This document shows, piece after piece, positions 27,403 through 37,565 of a DNA stretch of 64,000 nucleotides. Each line of letters begins with the position of its first letter. Within the stretch, counting starts at the first letter, position 1. The stretch lies in the NCBI RefSeq assembly GCF_008932115.1, contig NZ_CP044543.1, positions 2,046,001 to 2,110,000 of the forward strand, in the 5' to 3' direction. Source of the stretch: Bradyrhizobium betae. Lineage in GTDB: Bacteria > Pseudomonadota > Alphaproteobacteria > Rhizobiales > Xanthobacteraceae. A program made the position numbers and the translations under genes. Below the pieces are notes generated by a model. It ran no database searches. It was not told the origin of the DNA and saw only the letters and a program-made list of their open reading frames with translations.

Positions 27403-28134
27403 ATGATCGACCAGCAGATCGCAATCCCCACCAAGGACGGCCACACCGCAACCTTCATCAGCCATCCCGAACGGGGCGGACCGTTTCCGGTCATCCTGTT
27501 CTACATGGACGCGCCGGCGATCCGCGAGGAGCTGCGCGACATGGCGCGGCGGCTCGCGACCTCGGGCTATTACGTGATGCTGCCGAACCTCTATTACCGC
27601 TCCGGCGTGATGGAGCTCGGCGCGCTGCCGGCCGATCCGAACGCGCCGGAGCGCAAGCGCATGTTCGCGCTGATGGGCTCACTCACGATTTCGATGATCA
27701 TGGACGACACCAAGGCGCTGCTCGCCTACGCTGAGGGCCAGGCGGCCGCGAACACGAAGATTGTCGGCACCGTCGGCTACTGCATGAGCGGCCGCTACGC
27801 CGTCAATGCCGCCACGCATTTTCCCGATCGCGTCAAGGCCGCCGCCTCGATCTACGGCACACAGCTCGCGACCGACCAGGACGACAGCCCGCATCTCGCC
27901 GGAGGCAAGACCAGGGCCGAGCTCTATTTCGCCTGCGCCGAGACCGACATCTACGCGCCCACGGAGATCATCGAGAAGGTCAAGCAGGGCATGAACGGCG
28001 CCAAAGCCGAGGTCGAGATCTATCCCGGTACGCATCACGGCTTCGCCTTTCCCAAGCGCCCGGTCTACGACCGCGACGCCGCCGAGCGGCACTGGGAGCG
28101 GCTGCTGGCGCTCTATCGCCGCAATCTCGTCTAG
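27403..28134 (+). CDS. Dienelactone hydrolase family protein
   Basis: 243-residue alpha/beta hydrolase. The nucleophile is Cys127 in [10 protein letters not shown], as in dienelactone hydrolases. The C-terminal His lies in [11 protein letters not shown] and the acid is probably Asp in CAETDIYAP. It hydrolyses a lactone or ester bond; no aromatic-degradation genes adjoin it, so a carboxymethylenebutenolidase role is not supported by context. It ends 14 bp before lgt, so they may be cotranscribed. Confidence 0.88.
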   Translation: MIDQQIAIPTKDGHTATFISHPERGGPFPVILFYMDAPAIREELRDMARRLATSGYYVMLPNLYYRSGVMELGALPADPNAPERKRMFALMGSLTISMIMDDTKALLAYAEGQAAANTKIVGTVGYCMSGRYAVNAATHFPDRVKAAASIYGTQLATDQDDSPHLAGGKTRAELYFACAETDIYAPTEIIEKVKQGMNGAKAEVEIYPGTHHGFAFPKRPVYDRDAAERHWERLLALYRRNLV

Positions 28135-28148
28135 ACATAGAAGGCGCG

Positions 28149-28994
28149 ATGCCCTTTCTGCTCATCGACTTTCCCGCCTTCAAGCCGATCGCGATCGAGA
28201 TCGGTCCGTTCGCGATCCGCTGGTATGCGCTGGCCTATATCAGCGGCATCGTGTTCGGATGGCTCTATGCACGCTCGCTGTTGAAGAAAGAGCGGCTGTG
28301 GGGCGGGCCGGCGCCGATGTCGCTGGTGCAGATCGACGATTTCATCCTCTGGGTCACGCTCGGCATCATTCTGGGCGGCCGCACCGGCTATGTGCTGTTC
28401 TACAATCTGCCCTTCTTCATCGATCATCCCGCCGCGATCTTCAAATTGTGGGAGGGCGGCATGTCCTTCCACGGCGGTTTCCTCGGCTGCGTCGTCGCGG
28501 TGATGTGGTTCGCCTACCGGAGCGGCATCTCGATCCTGTCGCTCGGCGATATCACCACCGCGGTCGCTCCGGTCGGCCTCTTGCTTGGGCGCATCGCCAA
28601 TTTCATCAATGGCGAATTGTGGGGCCGCGCCACGGACCCCAGCCTGCCCTGGGCGATGATCTTCCCCAACGACCCCACACAGCTGCCGCGCCACCCGAGC
28701 CAGCTCTACGAGGCCGGCATGGAAGGCATCCTGCTGTTCACCGTGCTCGCGATCATGATCCGCCTCGGCGCGCTGAAGCGACCAGGCATGATCCTCGGCG
28801 CCTTCATCCTGATCTATGGCCTGTCCCGGATCGCCGGCGAGCATTTCCGCGAACCGGACGCCCAGCTCGGCTTCCTCTGGGGCGGATTAACCATGGGCAT
28901 GCTGTTGTCGATCCCGATGCTTATTGTCGGGCTCATACTTATTGTATTGGCTGTGAGGCGCGGTGCGCCGAAGCCCGCAGGGACCATTCGTTAA
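28149..28994 (+). CDS. lgt: Prolipoprotein diacylglyceryl transferase
   Basis: 281-residue inner-membrane enzyme that adds diacylglycerol from phosphatidylglycerol to the lipobox cysteine of prolipoproteins. About seven membrane segments are seen. The family signature [20 protein letters not shown] and the essential MSFHGGFLG motif are present. It is followed at 21 bp by midA and then pgeF, a common alphaproteobacterial order. Confidence 0.96.
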   Translation: MPFLLIDFPAFKPIAIEIGPFAIRWYALAYISGIVFGWLYARSLLKKERLWGGPAPMSLVQIDDFILWVTLGIILGGRTGYVLFYNLPFFIDHPAAIFKLWEGGMSFHGGFLGCVVAVMWFAYRSGISILSLGDITTAVAPVGLLLGRIANFINGELWGRATDPSLPWAMIFPNDPTQLPRHPSQLYEAGMEGILLFTVLAIMIRLGALKRPGMILGAFILIYGLSRIAGEHFREPDAQLGFLWGGLTMGMLLSIPMLIVGLILIVLAVRRGAPKPAGTIR

Positions 28995-29015
28995 TTTCTT
29001 TCGAGAAGACAGACC

Positions 29016-30134
29016 GTGACCGAACAGCCGCTACTCAACGAGATCAAGGCGCTGATCAAATCCTCAGGCCCCATGCCGGTCTGGCGGTACATGGAACTGT
29101 GCCTGATGCACCCGCGCTATGGCTATTACATCTCGCGCGATCCGCTCGGGCGTGAGGGCGACTTCACCACCTCGCCGGAGGTCAGCCAGATGTTCGGCGA
29201 GCTCCTGGGGTTGTGGACCGCCTCGGTCTGGAAGCAGATGGGCTCGCCGCAATTCCTGCGGCTGATCGAGCTCGGCCCCGGCCGCGGCACCATGATGGCG
29301 GATGCGCTGCGCGCGCTCCGCGTGCTACCGCCGCTCTACCAGGCGCTTCACATCCACATGGTCGAGGTCAATCCCGTCCTGCGCGAGCGGCAGAATGCGA
29401 CGCTGTCGGGCGTGCGCAACATCGCCTGGCACGACAGCATCGACGACGTGCCGGAAGGACCGAGCATCATCCTCGCCAACGAATATTTCGACGTGCTGCC
29501 GATCCACCAGATGGTGAAGCGCGAGAACGGCTGGCACGAGCGCGTGATCGAGGTCGACCCCAACGGCAAGCTTCAATTCGGCGCGGCGGCCGAGCCGACG
29601 CCGCGTTTCGACGTGCTGCTGCCGCCTTTGGTACGCGCCGCGCCCGTCGGCGCCGTGTTCGAATGGCGGCCCGACAGCGAGATCATGAAGCTCGCCACGC
29701 GCGTGCGCGACCAGGACGGCGCCGCGCTGATCATCGACTACGGCCATCTGCGCAGCGATGCGGGCGACACCTTTCAGGCTATCGCGCGCCACACCTTCAC
29801 CGATCCCCTGAAGGCGCCGGGCCAGGCCGACGTCACCGCCCATGTCGACTTCCAGGCGCTGGCGCGTGCAGCCGAGGATGTCGGCGCCCGCGTGCACGGT
29901 CCGGTGACGCAAGGCGATTTCCTCAAGCGCGTCGGCATCGAGACGCGCGCGGCTGCCCTGATGCAGAAGGCGTCGCCGGAAATTGCGACCGACATCTCGA
30001 TCGCGCTCAAGCGCCTGACCGACACCGGGCGCAGCGGCATGGGCTCGATGTTCAAGGTGCTCGGCATCTCCGAGCCGCGGCTGACAGGCCTTGCGGGCCT
30101 CAGCGATCTCGAACATGCCGGAGACGCTTCATGA
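29016..30134 (+). CDS. MidA/NDUFAF7-family SAM-dependent methyltransferase
   Basis: 372 residues from a GTG start. Class I Rossmann methyltransferase with FTTSPEVSQMFGELLGLW near the N-terminus and the SAM-binding LIELGPGRGTMMADAL. NANEYFDVLPIHQ-type motif appears as ILANEYFDVLPIHQ. The mitochondrial homologue NDUFAF7 dimethylates an arginine of complex I subunit NDUFS2; a similar protein-arginine target is likely but unproven in bacteria. The stop overlaps the next start (ATGA), which couples it to pgeF. Confidence 0.92.
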   Translation: MTEQPLLNEIKALIKSSGPMPVWRYMELCLMHPRYGYYISRDPLGREGDFTTSPEVSQMFGELLGLWTASVWKQMGSPQFLRLIELGPGRGTMMADALRALRVLPPLYQALHIHMVEVNPVLRERQNATLSGVRNIAWHDSIDDVPEGPSIILANEYFDVLPIHQMVKRENGWHERVIEVDPNGKLQFGAAAEPTPRFDVLLPPLVRAAPVGAVFEWRPDSEIMKLATRVRDQDGAALIIDYGHLRSDAGDTFQAIARHTFTDPLKAPGQADVTAHVDFQALARAAEDVGARVHGPVTQGDFLKRVGIETRAAALMQKASPEIATDISIALKRLTDTGRSGMGSMFKVLGISEPRLTGLAGLSDLEHAGDAS

Positions 30135-30898
30135 CCCTTGCTTCGTCGCTGCTGTCGGCCGTACCGGGGCTGCGGCATTCCTTCTTCACGCGCGAGGGCG
30201 GCGTCTCCGGCGGCATCTACGCCGCCCTAAACGGCGGGCTCGGATCCAATGACGATCAGGCGCTCGTCGCGGAGAACCGCCGCCGCATGGCCGAGCATGT
30301 CGGCGTCGCGCCGGAGCGCTTCCTCAGCCTGCACCAGATCCATTCGCCGGACGTGCTCGTCGCCGATGCGCCATGGCCGAGCGGACCGCGGCCGAAGGGC
30401 GATGCGCTGGTGACGAAAACGCCGGGCATCGCCCTTGGCGTCTCGACAGCGGATTGCGGGCCGGTGCTGTTCGTCGATCCCAACGCCCGCGTGATCGGCG
30501 GCGCACATGCCGGCTGGAAGGGCGCGCTGACCGGCGTGCTGGAGTCGACGATCCTGGCGATGGAAAAGCTCGGCGCCACGCGCAGCGGCATCATCGCCGC
30601 GATCGGCCCTTTGATCCGGCAGGAAAGCTACGAGGTCGGCAACGAGTTCGTAGCGCGCTTCATCGAGGCCGATGCGGACAACGCAATGTTCTTCATCCCG
30701 TCGGTCCGCGACGGCCACGCGATGTTCGATCTCGCCGGCTTCATCCGCAAGCGACTGGAGGCGGCCGGCATCCTGATGATCGACGACCTTGGTCTGGATA
30801 CCTACGCCGACGAGCGCTTCTTCAGCTATCGCCGCTCGGTGCATCGCAAGGAGCCGGACTACGGCCGGCACATCCACGCGATCGCGCTGGAAGGGTGA
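30131..30898 (+). CDS. pgeF: PgeF/YfiH multicopper-oxidase-like family protein
   Basis: 255 residues. The laccase-domain (DUF152) signatures are clear: FFTREGGVSGGIYAALNGGL, LHQIHSPDVL, STADCGPVLF, GGAHAGWKGAL and RYGRH-like EPDYGRHIHAI. E. coli PgeF edits misincorporated serine-containing peptidoglycan precursors; homologues have purine nucleoside phosphorylase activity. Zn ligands are expected in HxxH, C and H of these motifs. It overlaps midA by four bases. Confidence 0.93.
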   Translation: MTLASSLLSAVPGLRHSFFTREGGVSGGIYAALNGGLGSNDDQALVAENRRRMAEHVGVAPERFLSLHQIHSPDVLVADAPWPSGPRPKGDALVTKTPGIALGVSTADCGPVLFVDPNARVIGGAHAGWKGALTGVLESTILAMEKLGATRSGIIAAIGPLIRQESYEVGNEFVARFIEADADNAMFFIPSVRDGHAMFDLAGFIRKRLEAAGILMIDDLGLDTYADERFFSYRRSVHRKEPDYGRHIHAIALEG

Positions 30899-31019
30899 AC
30901 ACAAGAGCAACCTCGTGTCATGCCGGGGCGATGCACACAAATCGCGCCCGTAATGCCCCGGATCTGTGTCCCCCCGCCCTAGACGTTAATGCGTTTTAAC
31001 GATATCGCTGCCCTCCATA

Positions 31020-31628
31020 ATGAGGGACGCGTCATCCATCTTGCGCCGCGCCGGTTCGCGCGTGCTGGCGGTCATGCTGCTGGCGGCAGCAACCGCACTT
31101 GGCGGCTGCGCCGGTGGCGGCAGTGCCGCCAATTCCTATGCGATGGCGCCGAGCGCCGGCTCCGGAGCGACGGTCGCCTTCGAATCGATCGACGGACCGC
31201 CGCCGCAGGTGTTCGACCGCATGGTCGGCGTGCTCGACAGCGAATCCAAGCTGCGCAGCCTGTCCGTGGTCTCCCGCGAGGGAACGGCTGCCTATCGCGT
31301 GCGCAGTTACCTCTCCGCCCAGGTGGTGCGCGGCAAGACCGTGATCGCCTGGGTCTGGGACGTCTACGACGCCAACCAGCAGCGGGCATTGCGGGTCTCG
31401 GGCGAGGAACCGACCTCCGCCAAGGGTGGGCGCGACCCCTGGTCGGCCGCCGACGACCTCGTGCTCCGGAAGATCGCCCAAGCCGGATTCAGCGGACTTT
31501 CCAACATGATCAACGGAACACCGGATACGCCGAACGCTGTTCCCGGCCTGCGTGGGCCGGCAGTAGCAAGCGTGACCCCGGATGGGCCGGAGATGCCAGC
31601 CGCCGCACTCGGCTACGCCGAGCGATAA
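31020..31628 (+). CDS. Putative lipoprotein
   Basis: 202 residues. A basic N-terminus and hydrophobic core (RVLAVMLLAAATALGG) end in the lipobox ALGGC, so Lgt-dependent lipidation is expected and the mature protein is anchored in the outer or inner membrane. The mature part has a folded region (ESIDGPPPQVFDRMVGVLDS, TAAYRVRSYLSAQVVRGKTV, AWVWDVYDANQQRALRVSGE), a pattern found in related lipoproteins of this order but of unknown role. The C-terminus is Pro/Ala-rich. Confidence 0.8.
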   Translation: MRDASSILRRAGSRVLAVMLLAAATALGGCAGGGSAANSYAMAPSAGSGATVAFESIDGPPPQVFDRMVGVLDSESKLRSLSVVSREGTAAYRVRSYLSAQVVRGKTVIAWVWDVYDANQQRALRVSGEEPTSAKGGRDPWSAADDLVLRKIAQAGFSGLSNMINGTPDTPNAVPGLRGPAVASVTPDGPEMPAAALGYAER

Positions 31629-31822
31629 CCGCCGCTAAACCACGGCCCCAACTTGCGGCCAAACCGTTGGCCCGATTCAGGATTTTCAGAGGGAAAACGT
31701 AGCATCCCGGGTTGCCATTGCAGCCCCCGGCCTGATATTTCCTCGCCCGTCGTAACCGTGCTGTCAGTGGGTATTCTCTGATGTTGAACGTCGTATCCAG
31801 CAAAGCGCGGGAGGAAGCGTCC

Positions 31823-32776
<954 letters not shown>

Positions 32777-32799
32777 CTCTTTCGATCCCGAAAGGTCTC

Positions 32800-32886
32800 G
32801 TAGGGTGGGCAAAGGCGCAAAGCGCTGTACCCACCTTTTTTGCGGCCATGAAGATGGTGGGCACGCTTCGCTTTGCCCATCCTACA
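32800..32886. repeat. Dispersed GTGGGCAAAG repeat
   Basis: TAGGGTGGGCAAAGGCG and CGCTTTGCCCATCCTACA form the outer inverted arms, with GGTGGG/CCCACC pairs inside. This is a common intergenic element in this genus. Confidence 0.65.
32804..32841 (+). terminator. Terminator candidate after prs (inside the repeat)
   Basis: GGTGGG (32804-32809) pairs with CCCACC (32830-32835), with a short CGC/GCG inner stem, followed by six T. It is positioned 28 bp after the prs stop. Confidence 0.55.
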
Positions 32887-32989
32887 GGGCTGCCTCTGAC
32901 CGCGCCTCAGCACGCCCCCATGGGTTGTTGCCGCCCGCCGCCCGTGACATCATTCCCATACCGAGTCATCTCTGCCCTCTGGATGCCCG

Positions 32990-34018
32990 ATGCCGAGCCG
33001 GAAATTTGCCTGGGAGAAGCTGTCGGATGACGAGTTGCTCAAGCAGCGCCTCTCCAGCCTGAGGGTTGCGGTCGAAGGCACCTGGCTGGAGGATTGCGTC
33101 AGCACGCTCCACGAGGAAATGGAAGAGCGAGGCATCCGGCTGCGACCGCACACCTGGATGTCGAGCGAATGGTTCAGTCCGGGCGGCGTGCCTGGTATCG
33201 CCATTCCGTTCTATCTCGCCCATCCGCGCCTGATGAAGCTCGAGAAGAAGATGATGTTTGACGTCGAGGGCGGGACCTGGCGCGAGTGCATGGCCATCCT
33301 CCGTCACGAGGCCGGCCATGCCATCCAGCACGGCTACCAGTTGCAGCGCCGCCGGCGCTGGCAGCAGCTGTTCGGCCCGTCGTCGAAACACTATCCGCGC
33401 TACTACCGGCCCAATCCGGCGAGCCGGCGCTACGTCCAGCATCTCCGGCTGTGGTACGCGCAGAGCCATCCGGACGAGGATTTCGCCGAGACCTTTGCGG
33501 TGTGGCTGCGGCCGCGCTCGAACTGGCGGACGCGATATGCCGGCTGGCCGGCACTGAAGAAGCTCGAATATGTCGACGAGCTGATGAACGAGATCGCCGG
33601 GAAGCGACCGCTGATCACGACGCGGGAGCGCGTCGATCCGCTGGGCCGGCTCAGCCAGACGCTCGAAGAGCACTACAAGAAGAAGCAGGCGTTCTACGCC
33701 TTCACGCCTCCGAAAACCTACGACCGCGATCTCTCCCGGCTGTTTTCAGCCGATCCGCGGCATCACCGGTCGAAGCCGGCCTCCGCCCTGATCAGGCGGC
33801 ACCGCGCCCACATCAGGCAATTGGTCGCGCGATGGACGGGCGAGAACCAGCTCACGCTCGATGCCGTGCTCGACGAGATGATCTCCCGCTGCCGCGAGCT
33901 CGACCTGCGCGCAGTCGGTCCCGAACAGAAGCTCGTTCTCGATTTCACCGTCCTTGTGACCGCCAAGACGATGCACACGATGTTCGGCCCGTCTCGGCGC
34001 AAATGGATCGCGCTATGA
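32990..34018 (+). CDS. Putative zinc metallopeptidase
   Basis: 342 residues, cytosolic (no signal). The zinc-peptidase motif is HEAGH at 106-110 (His106, Glu107, His110), within ECMAILRHEAGHAIQHGYQL. A candidate third ligand lies in HPDEDFAETFAVWL (Glu163 or Glu167), about 55 residues on, as in putative zinc-binding metallopeptidase families. The rest is Arg-rich and helical. It overlaps the downstream ATP-grasp gene by four bases (ATGA), so the two are coupled. A peptidase plus ATP-grasp ligase suggests processing and making of a peptide-like bond on one unknown substrate. That is inference. Confidence 0.82.
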   Translation: MPSRKFAWEKLSDDELLKQRLSSLRVAVEGTWLEDCVSTLHEEMEERGIRLRPHTWMSSEWFSPGGVPGIAIPFYLAHPRLMKLEKKMMFDVEGGTWRECMAILRHEAGHAIQHGYQLQRRRRWQQLFGPSSKHYPRYYRPNPASRRYVQHLRLWYAQSHPDEDFAETFAVWLRPRSNWRTRYAGWPALKKLEYVDELMNEIAGKRPLITTRERVDPLGRLSQTLEEHYKKKQAFYAFTPPKTYDRDLSRLFSADPRHHRSKPASALIRRHRAHIRQLVARWTGENQLTLDAVLDEMISRCRELDLRAVGPEQKLVLDFTVLVTAKTMHTMFGPSRRKWIAL

Positions 34019-35049
34019 GACGACTCCGTATTCTCGTGCTGATGCATCCGGACTTCATACCTCCGGACTCCTCCGAGGGTTATACCCCTCAGGAAATCAA
34101 CAACTGGAAGACGGAATACGACGTCGTCAGCACCCTGCGCGCGGCCGGCCATGAGGTCCGGGTCCTCGGTGCCCAGGAGGAAATCAGACCGGTCCGCGAA
34201 GCGATCGAGCAGTTCAAGCCGCACGTGGTCTTCACGCTGCTGGAAGAATTCCACAACAACGTTGCCTACGACCAGCACATCGCCAGCTATCTCGAACTGA
34301 TGAAGGTCCCCTATACAGGGTGCAATCCGCGCGGCCTGATTCTGGCGCGCGGCAAGGATCTGTCCAAGACGCTGGTGCACCATCGCCGCATCGCGGTGCC
34401 CGCCTTCGCCGTCTTCCCGATGCGACGCAAGGTCAAGCGGCCGAAGCATCTTGCGCTGCCGCTGATCGTCAAGGCCCTCAACATGGATGGATCTGCCGGC
34501 ATTTCTCAGGCCTCCATCGTCGATACCGACGAAAAGCTCGCGGAGCGCGTCGCCTTCATCCACGATCGGAGCGAAACCGCAGCCATCGCCGAGCAGTTCA
34601 TCGAGGGACGCGAGCTCTACGTCGGCGTGCTCGGCAACAACCGCCTCCGCGTGCTGCCGGTCTGGGAGTTGAAATTCGGCAGCATGGGCGGGCGCAGGTC
34701 ACGGCACATCGCCACGGAGAAGGCCAAGCACGACACCGACTATCAGGAGAAGGTCGGCATCGTCGACGGACCGGCGAAGGACCTCGCGCCGGAAGTCACC
34801 GCCCGCATCCAGCGCGCCGCGAAACGCATCTACCGGGCGCTTGGCCTCGACGGCTACGCGCGGATCGATTTTCGTCTCGCCGCCGACGGCACGCCGTATT
34901 TCATTGAAGCCAATCCCAACCCCGAGATCGCCAAGAGCCAGGAGTTCGCCACGGCGGCTCTCCATGCCGGGCTCAAATATCCGGCTCTCCTGCAGCGCAT
35001 CCTGACGCTCGGGATCAGCCGCGCCAAGGCGGGGGTGTCGCTAGGCTGA
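34015..35049 (+). CDS. ATP-grasp ligase (D-Ala-D-Ala ligase-like)
   Basis: 344 residues. It starts MRRLRILVLMHPDFIPPDSS. The N-terminal domain resembles D-alanine-D-alanine ligase (VVFTLLEEFHNNVAYDQHIA, MKVPYTGCNPRGLILARGKD). The ATP-binding region has PLIVKALNMDGSAGISQASI and IAEQFIEGRELYVGVLGN. The Mg-binding end is YARIDFRLAADGTPYFIEAN followed by PNPEI. The chemistry is ATP-dependent carboxylate-amine ligation. No mur or ddl cell-wall genes are near, and the coupling to a metallopeptidase argues against housekeeping Ddl. It overlaps the convergent coxG by nine bases. Confidence 0.86.
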   Translation: MRRLRILVLMHPDFIPPDSSEGYTPQEINNWKTEYDVVSTLRAAGHEVRVLGAQEEIRPVREAIEQFKPHVVFTLLEEFHNNVAYDQHIASYLELMKVPYTGCNPRGLILARGKDLSKTLVHHRRIAVPAFAVFPMRRKVKRPKHLALPLIVKALNMDGSAGISQASIVDTDEKLAERVAFIHDRSETAAIAEQFIEGRELYVGVLGNNRLRVLPVWELKFGSMGGRRSRHIATEKAKHDTDYQEKVGIVDGPAKDLAPEVTARIQRAAKRIYRALGLDGYARIDFRLAADGTPYFIEANPNPEIAKSQEFATAALHAGLKYPALLQRILTLGISRAKAGVSLG

Positions 35050-35496
35050 GGCCTTCGCGCTCACCACCTCGGCGAACGATTTGAAGAACTCGCCCGCCAG
35101 CTTCGTCGCGGTCGAGTTGATCAGCCGGGCACCGAGCTGGGCGAGCTTGCCGCCGATCTGCGCATCGACCTCGTAATGCAGCACCGTGATATCGGCGCTC
35201 TCGGCCTCCAGCCGCACGAGAGCACCACCCTTGGCAAAGCCGGCGACGCCGCCCGAGCCCTCGCCCGAGATGCGATAGGCGTTGGGCGGATCGAAATCGG
35301 ACAGCGTCACCTTGCCGCTGAACGTCGCCTTCACCGGGCCGACCTTGAAGACCACCGTCGCCGTCATCTGGTTCGGCGCGGTCACCTCGAGCGACTGGCA
35401 GCCGGGGATGCACTGCTTCAGCACAGCGGGATCGTTCAGCGCCGCCCAGACCTGCTCGCGTGAGGCGGGAATACGCTGGCTGTCGTTCATCTGCAT
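35041..35496 (-). CDS. coxG: CoxG-like carbon monoxide dehydrogenase accessory protein
   Basis: 151 residues of the SRPBCC/CoxG family (MQMNDSQRIPASREQVWAAL, LKQCIPGCQSLEV, RISGEGSGGVAGFAKGGALV). In Oligotropha carboxidovorans CoxG recruits CO dehydrogenase to the cytoplasmic membrane. It is last in the cox cluster, ten bp after the XdhC-like gene. ATG 35496 and 35490 are both possible. Its 3' end overlaps that of the convergent ATP-grasp gene. Confidence 0.88.
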   Translation of the reverse strand: MQMNDSQRIPASREQVWAALNDPAVLKQCIPGCQSLEVTAPNQMTATVVFKVGPVKATFSGKVTLSDFDPPNAYRISGEGSGGVAGFAKGGALVRLEAESADITVLHYEVDAQIGGKLAQLGARLINSTATKLAGEFFKSFAEVVSAKASA

Positions 35497-35506
35497 GATC
35501 GGTGTC

Positions 35507-36346
35507 TCACTCTCTGTTTGCTGACTGGACGGCGGCACGCTGGCCACGCCGCCGTTCCCTGGTGATCTCGGCGAGGATCGACATTGCGATCTCCTCCGGC
35601 GTGATGGCGCCGAGATCGAGCCCGGCCGGCGCCTTGACATCGTCGATCGCAGCGGCGCTGGCGCCTTCCGCGATCAGTTTTGCGCGCAGCGACGCCATCT
35701 TGCGGTGGCTGCCGACGAAGGCGCGATAGTCGGCCTTGGTCGCGACCGCCGCGCGCAAGGCGGCTTCGTCGCCCTTGCCCTGCGTCGAGACCACGACGAA
35801 GCGCTTGGCGTCGTTGAGCTCACCGAGCTGGTAGCCATCGATGAGCGTGTCGGCATCCGGCTGCGCCGTGAGATCGGCGGCGGGTGCGGCGAGCGTGACG
35901 TGATAGCCGAGCACGCGCGCCTGTGCCGCCAGCGACAGCGCCACCGGACTTGCGCCGAGAACGACCAGCGAGGGATGCGGCAACACCGGCTCGACGAAAA
36001 TGTCCATGGTGCCCTTGCTCGGGCACATGTTGCTGGCGAAGCGGATGCCGTCGCGGCTCTCGCCGGCGCTGACGCCGATCTCGGCCAGCAGGTTCTCCGG
36101 CTGCACTGAGACCATGCGCGGCTCGCCGTCGGCGAGCGCCTCGCGCGCCGCCCTCAACACCGCGCCTTTGGCGCAGCCGCCGCCGATCCACCCCGCGACA
36201 ATGGTGCCGTCGGCCGCGATGATCGCCTTGGCTCCGGCCTTGGCTGCTGTCACCGACACGGTGCGCACGACAGTCGCCAGCACGAAGGCACGCTCGGCGG
36301 CCTTCATCTGCGCGACGAGATCCAGCACTTCGACATGAGCGGTCAT
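35507..36346 (-). CDS. coxF: XdhC/CoxF-family maturation factor
   Basis: 279 residues. The XdhC-CoxI domain is at the N-terminus (ERAFVLATVVRTVSVTAAKA, GWIGGGCAKGAVL). A Rossmann-like half follows (LVVLGASPVALSLAAQARVL, RFVVVSTQGKGDEAAL). XdhC proteins insert or sulfurate Mo cofactor of xanthine dehydrogenase-type enzymes; CoxF is implicated in maturing the CuSMo centre. Its position between coxE and coxG matches coxF. CoxI is a related alternative name. Confidence 0.86.
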   Translation of the reverse strand: MTAHVEVLDLVAQMKAAERAFVLATVVRTVSVTAAKAGAKAIIAADGTIVAGWIGGGCAKGAVLRAAREALADGEPRMVSVQPENLLAEIGVSAGESRDGIRFASNMCPSKGTMDIFVEPVLPHPSLVVLGASPVALSLAAQARVLGYHVTLAAPAADLTAQPDADTLIDGYQLGELNDAKRFVVVSTQGKGDEAALRAAVATKADYRAFVGSHRKMASLRAKLIAEGASAAAIDDVKAPAGLDLGAITPEEIAMSILAEITRERRRGQRAAVQSANRE

Positions 36347-36356
36347 CGGTGCCTCC

Positions 36357-37565
36357 TCAGAGCTTCATCAAATAGGGTTCGAGCGCGCGCAGGCTTTGCA
36401 GCGAATTCGCGGGCGCGTAGAGATCGACATGCGGCAGCGCCGCTCTTATACCCCTCGCCTCGGGCGTGTAGCCTTCCCAGGCCATCATCGGGTTGAGCCA
36501 GACGATGCGCCGGCAGCGCCGCGCCAGCGCGGCCATTTCGCGGCCGAGCAAGGCAGCGTCGCCGGTCTCGTAACCGTCGGACACGATCATCACGCAGCTG
36601 CGCGAATGGATCACGCGCCGGGCGTGCCAGCGGTTGAAGGTCTGCAGGCTCTCCCCGATCTTCGTGCCGCCGCCTGCGCCCTGCGCCATGATCGAGAGCC
36701 GGTCGAGCGCGCGAGCGGCGTTCTTCTCTTTCATCGCATCGGAGACATAGGCAAGGCGCGTGTGAAACAGGAACGCCTCGGCCTCGCGGAACTGGTCGAG
36801 CACGCCGTGGATGAAGCGCAGGAAGACGCTGGTGTACATGCTCATCGAGCCGGACGCATCGAGCAGCACGATCAGCCGCAGCGGCTTGTGCTTGCGTTGC
36901 CGTTTCACCAGGCTGATCGGCACGCCGCCATGGCTGATGTTGCGATGAATCGTCCGCCGGAGATCGAGCCGGTAGCCGCGCCGGCGCGCCAGATCCCGCC
37001 GGGTCAGGCGTGTGCGCATCGCCCGTGCGAGCTGCGCTGCGGCCTCATGGGCCTCTGCGACCTGATCGGGATCGCTGAGCTTTCTGAAATCGACCTCGGC
37101 GATATTCTCCGCCGGCGAAGCACCCTCCATGCGGCCCTCGCCGGAGCGGCCTTCCGGCGCGTCATCGGAGGACGGAAGCTGGTCGGTGATGGATTGGCTG
37201 CCGCCCTGCTCCGCTGCCGCATCCTGCAGGCTCTTCAGCGAGGGATTGCTGGCGCCGGGCGTCGAGCCGATGGTGCGGGAGCGCGAGCGCACGCGCTGGC
37301 CCAGCCAGAACGCATCGAACAGGCCATCGAACTTGTCCCAGTCGGATTTGCGCGCCGAAAGGAGATGCTTGAACGCCGCGCGCAAGAGGCCGGACCGCGC
37401 CGCGTAGCCTGACGACATCAGCGTCGCCGCATCCTGCCCTTCGGCAAGTCCCACGCGAAATCCGGCATCGCGCAAGGTACGCAGGAAGGCGGCAAGCCTT
37501 GCGGAGACGAGGCGGGAGACCTGGTCGAGGTCATCATATCCGGGGCTGGATCCGCAGCAGCTCAT
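36357..37565 (-). CDS. coxE: CoxE-type von Willebrand factor A protein
   Basis: 402 residues. A VWA domain occupies the C-terminal half. Its MIDAS motif is DASGS at 236-240 (RLIVLLDASGSMSMYTSVFL), with later metal contacts in GGGTKIGESL and VMIVSDGYETGD. The N-terminal half is a variable helical region. With CoxD (a MoxR-type AAA+ ATPase) it is thought to form a chaperone that helps load Cu and S into the CO dehydrogenase active site. It overlaps coxD by four bases. Confidence 0.92.
   Translation of the reverse strand: MSCCGSSPGYDDLDQVSRLVSARLAAFLRTLRDAGFRVGLAEGQDAATLMSSGYAARSGLLRAAFKHLLSARKSDWDKFDGLFDAFWLGQRVRSRSRTIGSTPGASNPSLKSLQDAAAEQGGSQSITDQLPSSDDAPEGRSGEGRMEGASPAENIAEVDFRKLSDPDQVAEAHEAAAQLARAMRTRLTRRDLARRRGYRLDLRRTIHRNISHGGVPISLVKRQRKHKPLRLIVLLDASGSMSMYTSVFLRFIHGVLDQFREAEAFLFHTRLAYVSDAMKEKNAARALDRLSIMAQGAGGGTKIGESLQTFNRWHARRVIHSRSCVMIVSDGYETGDAALLGREMAALARRCRRIVWLNPMMAWEGYTPEARGIRAALPHVDLYAPANSLQSLRALEPYLMKL

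Noticed and set aside
28131..28844. Minus-strand open frame of 237 codons opposite lgt
   Set aside because: Antisense shadow of lgt; rich in Asp, Glu, Arg and His with no recognisable domain.
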